From NCBI GenBank assembly GCA_015056485.1, contig SVGD01000015.1, positions 1 to 33,763 of the forward strand: a stretch of DNA of 33,763 nucleotides. The letters are read 5' to 3'. The DNA is from Clostridiales bacterium (GTDB taxonomy: Bacteria > Bacillota > Clostridia > TANB77 > CAG-508). The notes under the pieces were generated by a model. The model did no database searches. It saw only the letters and a list, made by a program, of their open reading frames with translations, and was not told the DNA's origin. This document shows positions 29,265 to 33,763 of the stretch, in pieces (within the stretch, counting starts at the first letter, position 1; each line of letters opens with the position of its first letter). A program made the translations under genes and the position numbers.

Positions 29265-29381
29265 ATGGAACAAAAATTGCAAGTTCTTTATGATAAATGT
29301 GTTAAAGACTTAAATTTAATAGGAATAAACTTATCAAATATTAGAATTTATTTGTTATTAAATTTCATCTGTTTCCGATAA
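29265..29381 (+). pseudogene. Truncated 5' copy of the SprT-like gene
   Basis: A 38-codon frame beginning MEQKLQVLYDKCVKDLNLIGINLSNI aligns with residues 1-26 of the protein at 30439 (MEQKLQILYDSCVKELNSIGINLDNI as its counterpart, split here at the same point). The upstream bases, including AGAAGGAAGTTTT and the hairpin, also match. After about base 29342 the similarity stops and the frame ends. It is the stump left by a tandem duplication and deletion. The rest of the gap to 29460 is AT-rich with no other signal. Confidence 0.85.
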
Positions 29382-29460
29382 AAAGTTACAAAATAATACA
29401 TTTATATATTGAAACGAAAAAATTTATATGGTAACATTAGAAAAAAAAGGAGGGAATTAT

Positions 29461-29901
29461 ATGGATTATTCATATTATGATTATGGAGCAACAGCACCTG
29501 TAGAAACAATTGGAGATGAAGCTATACTTTTTGGAATGGGTATTTTTATAATAGTTATGATGGGATTTATAACATTAGTGACAATATTTAATATAGTTTG
29601 CCAATGGAAAATATTCGTTAAAGCTGGAGAAAAAGGTTGGAAGGCATTAATCCCAATATACAATTCAATAGTATTATTTAAAATTATAGGATTATCACCA
29701 TACTTATTATTTATATATTTAGCTGGATTTATACCAACAATTGGTTCAATAGCAATTTATGGTTTAGGTATAGTTCAAAATGTATTTTTAGGAAAAGCAT
29801 TTAAAAAGGACGCTGGGTTTATAGTAGGACTAGTATTACTTCCAATTGTATTTTTACCTATGTTAGCTTTTGGTAAATCAGAATATCAATTAGAAAAATA
29901 A
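29461..29901 (+). CDS. DUF5684-like membrane protein, paralogue 2
   Basis: 146 residues from ATG 29461, 7 bases after AAAGGAGGG. The short N-terminus MDYSYYDYGATAP is Tyr-rich and probably outside. The core is WKIFVKAGEKGWKALIPIYN, then FKIIGLSPYLLFIY, and LGKAFKKDAGFIVGLVLLPIVFLPMLAFG. It lacks the inner hydrophobic insertion of paralogue 1. The gene starts 80 bases after the truncated SprT copy. It is followed after 18 bases by paralogue 3, with AAAGGAG between. Confidence 0.82.
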   Translation: MDYSYYDYGATAPVETIGDEAILFGMGIFIIVMMGFITLVTIFNIVCQWKIFVKAGEKGWKALIPIYNSIVLFKIIGLSPYLLFIYLAGFIPTIGSIAIYGLGIVQNVFLGKAFKKDAGFIVGLVLLPIVFLPMLAFGKSEYQLEK

Positions 29902-29919
29902 CAATTAAAGGAGAAAAAT

Positions 29920-30375
29920 ATGATGGAAGATATTGAAGTTCTTTATGCAATGATGTCATTTGGAATATATGGAATGTTTATGATTTTTTATTTCATTTTT
30001 ATTTTTGGAATGCTTACTTTTCAATATATTTGTATATGGAAAATATTTGTAAAGGCTGGTGTAGAAGGATGGAAATCTTTAATTCCAGTATACAACTTAA
30101 TTGTTGCTTTTAAATTTATAGGATTATCACCATACTGGTTATTCGTATATTTAGGAATGATGATACCATTTATTAATTTTATAGCTATGTTTGGTGCAAT
30201 AGCGTTAAATGTAATTTACTATATTTATTTAGGAAAAGCATTCAATAAAGATACGGGATTTATAGTAGGATTAGTTTTAGTTCCAGGTGTATTCCAAGCT
30301 ATATTAGCATTTGACAAAAAATCAGTGTATGCATTAAATAAGGAAGAAAAACAAGTAGCTGTAGAAAATGTTTAA
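29920..30375 (+). CDS. DUF5684-like membrane protein, paralogue 3
   Basis: 151 residues, four membrane helices. The core WKIFVKAGVEGWKSLIPVYNLIVAFKFIGLSPYW is nearly the same as in paralogue 1, and the C-terminal YALNKEEKQVAVENV closely matches its YGLKKEEKELTVENV, so paralogues 1 and 3 are the recent pair. Each is followed by the GGACAG hairpin and a SprT-like gene start, so the duplicated block was gene plus hairpin plus next gene. Confidence 0.82.
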   Translation: MMEDIEVLYAMMSFGIYGMFMIFYFIFIFGMLTFQYICIWKIFVKAGVEGWKSLIPVYNLIVAFKFIGLSPYWLFVYLGMMIPFINFIAMFGAIALNVIYYIYLGKAFNKDTGFIVGLVLVPGVFQAILAFDKKSVYALNKEEKQVAVENV

Positions 30376-30393
30376 ATTAAATATGAAATTTTA

Positions 30394-30414
30394 GGGACAG
30401 CTAATAGCTGTCCT
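30394..30414. repeat. GGGACAG hairpin, copy before the SprT-like gene
   Basis: GGACAGCT/AGCTGTCC (8 bp, loop AAT), followed by TTAAAAAAT. Sister of the element at 29220. The weak T content makes it a poor terminator, so the SprT-like gene may be read through from upstream. Confidence 0.7.
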
Positions 30415-30438
30415 TAAAAAATAAAAGAAGGAAGTTTT

Positions 30439-31167
30439 ATGGAACAAAAATTACAAATTCTTTATGATAGTTGTGTTAAAGAATTGAATTCAATAGGAAT
30501 AAATTTAGATAATATAGGACAAATAGATATTAAGTTATCTAAAAGAGCAAATAAAAGGTATGGATGCTGTAAACACGAAACTCCAGATGAAAGCTCGAAA
30601 AGTAAATATATAAAAGGTTTTAAAAAAATAATTAAGTATGAGAAATTTAATAAACATCACATAGAAATTAGCAAATGGGTAATGGATTTAAATGAAGATA
30701 TTATTAAGAATACAATAATGCATGAAATTATACATTGTTTTCCTTATTGTAATAATCATGGAAAAGAATTTAAGAATTATGCTAATATTATAAATAAAGA
30801 GTTAGGTTATAATATTAGTAGAATAGGAGATAAAGAATCGGATTATAAAAATAGTAATCTTGAATATGCAAAGGAAAATAATTATAAATATAAAATTGAA
30901 TGTCAAAATTGCTCTCAAGTTTTTTTTAGACAAAGATATAGTAAAAACTTTGTAAATAAATATAGATGTGGAAAATGTGGTGGTGAATTTAAGGTATATA
31001 TAAAGGAAAATAAGAAAACATATTATGCATATATGGTACGTTGTAATGACAACACTATTTATAGCGGTTTTACAGTAGATATAAATAAAAGACTTGAAAC
31101 ACATAATAGTGGTAAACGGTGCAAAATACACAAGAGCAAGAAGACCAGTGAAATTAGTTTACTGTGA
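30439..31167 (+). CDS. SprT-like metallopeptidase / zinc ribbon / GIY-YIG protein, shifted near its end
   Basis: 242 residues in this frame. The SprT-like zinc peptidase site is HEIIH (residues 95-99) with HGKEFKNYA carrying the third His. A zinc ribbon follows with Cys155, Cys158, Cys177 and Cys180. From residue 195 a GIY-YIG nuclease domain begins (YYAYMVRCNDNTIYSGFTVDINKRLETHNSGK). After GGT AAA the sequence has one base (C at 31117) too many, so the frame ends in unrelated residues (RCKIHKSKK...). The proper continuation GAKYTRARRPVKLVY is in the next frame. SprT-like proteases digest DNA-bound protein, and GIY-YIG domains cut DNA. This pairing in one chain suggests DNA-protein crosslink repair. 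AAGGAAG lies upstream. Confidence 0.85.
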   Translation: MEQKLQILYDSCVKELNSIGINLDNIGQIDIKLSKRANKRYGCCKHETPDESSKSKYIKGFKKIIKYEKFNKHHIEISKWVMDLNEDIIKNTIMHEIIHCFPYCNNHGKEFKNYANIINKELGYNISRIGDKESDYKNSNLEYAKENNYKYKIECQNCSQVFFRQRYSKNFVNKYRCGKCGGEFKVYIKENKKTYYAYMVRCNDNTIYSGFTVDINKRLETHNSGKRCKIHKSKKTSEISLL

Positions 31168-31282
31168 AGAGTTTTGTACAAAAGAAGATGCTATGAAACG
31201 AGAATGGGAATTGAAACAATATACGCATAAACAGAAGGAAAAGATAATTGAAATATATAATAAAAAGACAAGTTTTACATAA
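31118..31282 (+). pseudogene. Displaced C-terminal half of the GIY-YIG domain
   Basis: In the +1 frame the codons after base 31117 read GAKYTRARRPVKLVYCEEFCTKEDAMKREWELK (about 33 residues; key elements GAKYTR, YCEEF and KREWELK), typical of the UPF0213-type GIY-YIG ending, then KQKEKIIEIYN and a stop. There is no ribosome binding site for separate expression; the ATG at 31094 lies inside the upstream frame. It therefore represents a frameshift, an assembly error, or a frameshift-translated tail. The stop codon is inside the terminator loop. Confidence 0.8.
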
Positions 31283-31295
31283 ACTTGTCTTTTAT
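31265..31295 (+). terminator. Rho-independent terminator of the SprT-like gene
   Basis: Perfect 10-bp stem AAGACAAGTT/AACTTGTCTT with loop TTACATA, then TTATG. The T run is short. Confidence 0.78.
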
Positions 31296-31313
31296 GTAAA
31301 ATTATGGTATAAT
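31285..31313 (+). promoter_or_regulatory. Promoter of the lipase-like gene, overlapping a terminator
   Basis: TTGTCT, 17 bases, TATAAT with TGG before the -10. The -35 lies within the right arm of the preceding terminator stem. Confidence 0.65.
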
Positions 31314-31383
31314 AATAAAGTAGACTTTTATTTTCAATTTTACCTATGGAGAAAATATAAATATAAATTACGAGGTGATATAT

Positions 31384-33024
31384 ATGATTAAATTTAATAA
31401 AAAAATTATTATATCTTTAATAGTATTTTGTTTAAGCATATTAGCCCTGACAAATGGTGTTAATGCGAATAATTTATATGAAGCAGATAGTCTTCATAGG
31501 GAAATGGCTATAGCATGTGCAATGTCATATGTTCCATTACAAGAAAATAAAAAGATGTCAGAGTGTTTTAATATTAATGATATAAATGCTATAAGTGAAA
31601 TAGTTAATTTCTTTAATGCAAAAATTAATCTTCATGATTACGCTTCAATAAATGAAGTAGATGATTGGATGGTTGTTGATTATAGAAATAAAGAAATTTC
31701 AGAAAAAAGTATGGCAGCATTTCTTTTAAAGAAAGATAATAATTTAATTATTGTATTTAGAGGAACTGATATAGATTGGCCTACACATATAGTTTATGCA
31801 ACTCAAAATTATCATAGTCAGGAACAATATGCAAATAAGTATGTTTTAGAAATTTTAGATGAGTATTGTGATGATGGAGTAGAATATAATGTATATGTTA
31901 CTGGTCATTCATTAGGAGGATATTTAGCACAAATAGCAGGAGCAAAAATTGAACAAACATTAGTGGCTGATACAAAATATAGTAATATTCATTTAAAAGA
32001 AATTGTAGATTTTAATGGTATTGGTATAAATTTCCTTACAAAATTAGGAGATACTGAAAACTATGGAAATCAAGCAGAAAACATTGCAACATTAAAAAAA
32101 TTGGGTGAAGAAGGTAGATTAATAGAGTATTATACATTTGGAGATTGTGTTAGTGCTTTAGGTGTACATTATGGAGAAATGAGAGAGCTTTTACCTTCAA
32201 TAGATTCTATTACTTATCATAGAGAAAATTTTAAACTACTAGGTGATTTTAATGAAGCTATTCAACTTAGTGAAAATCTGTATAAATTTATGGAATTTGA
32301 AGAGGAATATGCAAATATATTTAAAACAGAAGTGCTTAGCGCAAGAGAATTTTATAAACTCAATGATTCAATTTTAGGATTTTTATTAGTAACTCACGAA
32401 GCTGATTCTTTTGCTTGTATTGATATTGCAAAAGCAGAAAAATCTCCTGAAATAAAAGTTACAGAAATAAAAGGTTTAATAGCATCATATTTTGCACAAT
32501 CAAAAGAAGTTTTTGAAACAAGTAAATCAATAACATTAAAAGCATCAACTAATTATGCAAGTAGTAAGAGATATGAATGGTACTCAAGTACAGATAATGG
32601 AGCAACATGGAATTTAGAAAAAGTAAGTACAATTTTTGAAGATGATGCAGAATTTGATTTATCAAAAGCGCCGACAAATAAATTAGATATTGACATAAGT
32701 AGTATTGAAAAAGGTGCAAGTAAATTGTTTAAAGTTGTAGCTTACTATGATGATGTATATGTAAAGAGTAAATATAACTATAATGAAGAAATTGAGCAGT
32801 ATGAGTATATCAAAGAAGATATTGAACGTAAATTTGATGGAACACAAAAAGTTGAAAAAATAATTGAAGTAAAACGTAAAGATGGAGGTATAAGTGGTTC
32901 AGGTGAAGTTGGTGATGTAATTCCAACTATGCCAACAGGAGGTTTATTAGATAAGATAATATCAATTGTAAAAGACATAATAAATAAAATAATGAGCTTA
33001 TTTACAGGAATCTTTAATAAGTAA
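31384..33024 (+). CDS. Secreted lipase-like alpha/beta hydrolase
   Basis: 546 residues from ATG 31384, with GAGGTGAT upstream; the GTG at 31375 is inside that site. Residues 1-29 are a signal peptide (KK, hydrophobic core, VNA before NN). The catalytic domain follows the Mbeg1/DUF2974-like lipase group: IIVFRGTDIDWPTH near residue 123, VTGHSLGGYLAQIAG with nucleophile Ser about 177, and a likely Asp/His pair in FGDCVSALGVHYGE (about residues 258-271). The second part (about 380-480) is a beta domain with YEWYSSTDNGATWNL, an immunoglobulin-like surface module. The C-terminus has a Gly/Pro-rich hinge and an amphipathic hydrophobic tail (LLDKIISIVKDIINKIMSLF) that may bind membranes. No sortase motif is seen. 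Confidence 0.85.
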   Translation: MIKFNKKIIISLIVFCLSILALTNGVNANNLYEADSLHREMAIACAMSYVPLQENKKMSECFNINDINAISEIVNFFNAKINLHDYASINEVDDWMVVDYRNKEISEKSMAAFLLKKDNNLIIVFRGTDIDWPTHIVYATQNYHSQEQYANKYVLEILDEYCDDGVEYNVYVTGHSLGGYLAQIAGAKIEQTLVADTKYSNIHLKEIVDFNGIGINFLTKLGDTENYGNQAENIATLKKLGEEGRLIEYYTFGDCVSALGVHYGEMRELLPSIDSITYHRENFKLLGDFNEAIQLSENLYKFMEFEEEYANIFKTEVLSAREFYKLNDSILGFLLVTHEADSFACIDIAKAEKSPEIKVTEIKGLIASYFAQSKEVFETSKSITLKASTNYASSKRYEWYSSTDNGATWNLEKVSTIFEDDAEFDLSKAPTNKLDIDISSIEKGASKLFKVVAYYDDVYVKSKYNYNEEIEQYEYIKEDIERKFDGTQKVEKIIEVKRKDGGISGSGEVGDVIPTMPTGGLLDKIISIVKDIINKIMSLFTGIFNK

Positions 33025-33029
33025 AAATA

Positions 33030-33066
33030 AAATGGTATCATAAATGATTATGATACCATTTTTATT
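33030..33066. terminator. Bidirectional terminator between convergent genes
   Basis: Perfect 14-bp stem AAATGGTATCATAA/TTATGATACCATTT with loop ATGA, T run after and A run before. The stop codon of the minus-strand gene (33048-33050) forms part of the stem. Confidence 0.93.
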
Positions 33067-33581
33067 AAATTTTTCTTAGAATAATTATATTTTTTATATT
33101 TCTCATATTCGTTAAATGCATTTTCCAAAGCATTTTTATAATTTGATGAATTTACTTTGTACTTTAATTTACAAAAAGCTTGAAAGATAGAACTGTTTAT
33201 AACTTCTTTGCTATATTGAACAATGTCAGGATTTATAGTTATTTTATTTTTAGTTGTTTTATAAAAAACATTATCTAATCTTTCTAATTTATAATCTTCT
33301 GGAGCAAATTTGAATATATGTCTTGCAAGCTCCATAGAATCTTCAATTTCAGCACTTGCAATTCTATCATATAATTTTTTGATAGATATATTAATTACAT
33401 CAATGCTTTTATTATTTTTATATTTTTTTGGTAAAAACAGTTCAATTTCATGTTCTTTTTGAATTAAATCAATAGAGGAATTCGAAGTATATTTAATATT
33501 TAATTTATAGCTTTTTCCTAAAATACTAACAGCTAAATAAGTTTTATTTATAAATAAATTTTGTTGTTTTAATATACTCAT
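33048..33581 (-). CDS. YgjP/DUF45-like protein lacking the HExxH motif
   Basis: 177 residues. The N-terminal half (VSILGKSYKLNIKY, then IELFLPKKY, ISIKKLYDRIASAEIED, PEDYKLERLDNVFYKTTKNKITIN) follows the plan of YgjP-like (DUF45) metallopeptidases. Where that family has the H-E-L-C-H motif followed by LKY..HS, this protein has Q134-A-F-C-K138 followed by LKYKVNSS, so all three zinc-site positions are changed. It is probably a non-catalytic relative; WGSC is also missing. GGAGGTG lies 5-6 bases before the ATG. It has a consensus promoter and a possible LexA box. The alternative is that the likeness is by chance, because both regions are short. Confidence 0.68.
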   Translation of the reverse strand: MSILKQQNLFINKTYLAVSILGKSYKLNIKYTSNSSIDLIQKEHEIELFLPKKYKNNKSIDVINISIKKLYDRIASAEIEDSMELARHIFKFAPEDYKLERLDNVFYKTTKNKITINPDIVQYSKEVINSSIFQAFCKLKYKVNSSNYKNALENAFNEYEKYKKYNYSKKNLIKMVS

Positions 33582-33595
33582 AAAAACACCTCCAA

Positions 33596-33607
33596 AAACA
33601 TTCGTTC
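33596..33607 (-). promoter_or_regulatory. Possible LexA (SOS) box
   Basis: On the minus strand GAACGAATGTTT fits GAAC-N4-GTTT, close to the Firmicutes LexA pattern. It lies between the -10 and the ribosome binding site. Only one box is seen, so the match may be chance. Confidence 0.3.
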
Positions 33608-33622
33608 GCTCAACATGTTTTT

Positions 33623-33651
33623 ATTTTACAGTTTAAAAAAAATAATGTCAA
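33623..33651 (-). promoter_or_regulatory. Sigma-A promoter of the YgjP-like gene
   Basis: On the minus strand: TTGACA, 17-base T-rich spacer, TAAAAT. The start codon is about 42 bases downstream. Confidence 0.8.
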
Positions 33652-33681
33652 GAGGTTTAAGTAAAAAATTTTCTGATAGAT

Positions 33682-33718
33682 AAAAAAATAAAAGCACTGT
33701 ATTTTTATACAATGCTTT
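33682..33718 (-). terminator. Terminator of the tRNA-Arg gene
   Basis: On the minus strand, AAAAGCATTGTAT pairs with ATACAGTGCTTTT (one G-T pair) around a short loop, followed by a T run; it begins directly after the CCA end. Confidence 0.85.
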
Positions 33719-33763
33719 TGGTGAAGCAGGAGAGATTCGAACTCCCGACCCACGCCTTAGAAG
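33719..33763 (-). tRNA. tRNA-Arg(UCU), 3' part only
   Basis: The last 45 bases encode, on the minus strand, the anticodon loop CTTCTAA (anticodon TCT), the anticodon-stem half GGCGT, variable loop GGGTC, T arm GGGAG-TTCGAAT-CTCTC, acceptor strand CTGCTTC, discriminator A and an encoded CCA. The 5' half lies outside the window. AGA codons, which this tRNA reads, are the dominant Arg codons in the window. Confidence 0.9.

Noticed and set aside
29265..29381. A genuine 38-residue protein
   Set aside because: It is the exact beginning of the SprT-like gene with its upstream region, then unrelated sequence and a stop, so it is a truncated duplicate.

Overview
The window reads as chromosomal DNA of a very AT-rich, low-GC Gram-positive anaerobe of the Clostridia, most likely an uncultured gut-type Clostridium relative. 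The grounds are strong AGGAGG-type ribosome binding sites, TTGACA/TATAAT promoters, many rho-independent terminators, a flavodiiron protein, Firmicutes-type topoisomerase III, YlmH, stand-alone CopZ/CopA, and a (T/S)PKTG-type sortase signal. It starts inside a flavodiiron gene and ends inside a tRNA-Arg(UCU) gene on the minus strand.

Layout. 1-5100: flavodiiron C-terminus, YwqG-like protein, membrane rhodanese, ICMT-like methyltransferase, YwaF-like membrane protein, a 52-residue minus-strand gene, rdgB, and two small immunity-like proteins. 5170-8330: a three-gene operon (DUF4358-like, MBOAT, DHHW/AlgX-like) that probably O-acylates a surface glycan. 8367-10494: lipid kinase, hypothetical protein, phosphoribosyltransferase. 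10616-13190: GNAT, orphan phosphonopyruvate decarboxylase, P-loop kinase. 13197-15533: a secreted, wall-anchored UBIQUITIN fusion (minus), a TIGR01212-type radical SAM protein, and an Amidase_6 protein. 15669-21554: HD phosphohydrolase, RNA polymerase omega with a separate alpha-CTD-like protein, topB, a TVP38 protein, and an inositol-phosphatase family protein. 21558-24070: a 92-bp perfect palindrome, then copZ-copA (minus). 24169-25130: two tandem small-protein units with matching promoters and a covarying 3' RNA element. 25145-28608: DUF4190-like protein, trpB behind a Trp leader-peptide attenuator, GNAT, YlmH. 28675-31282: three DUF5684-like paralogues, a truncated gene copy, and a SprT-zinc ribbon-GIY-YIG gene broken by a one-base shift. 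31285-33763: secreted lipase-like protein, a YgjP-like protein that has lost its catalytic motif, and the tRNA.

The outstanding feature is the ubiquitin gene at 13197-13916. After a signal peptide, 65 of 76 residues match human ubiquitin by my hand alignment. All seven lysines, Met1 and the Ile44 patch are kept. Residue 76 is Ser instead of Gly, and the chain continues into an InlB-type repeat and a sortase signal. This implies a surface-displayed ubiquitin mimic that cannot be conjugated. The second is the trp attenuator at 25949-26097. A leader peptide with two Trp codons precedes mutually exclusive antiterminator and terminator helices, although Firmicutes usually control trp genes by T-box or TRAP. 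The third is the pair of single-gene units at 24169-25130 with a shared structured 3' element.

No gene-free stretch exceeds about 300 bases. The longer intergenic gaps hold palindromic repeats of two families, terminators and promoters. No CRISPR array, rRNA, transposase or integrase was found.
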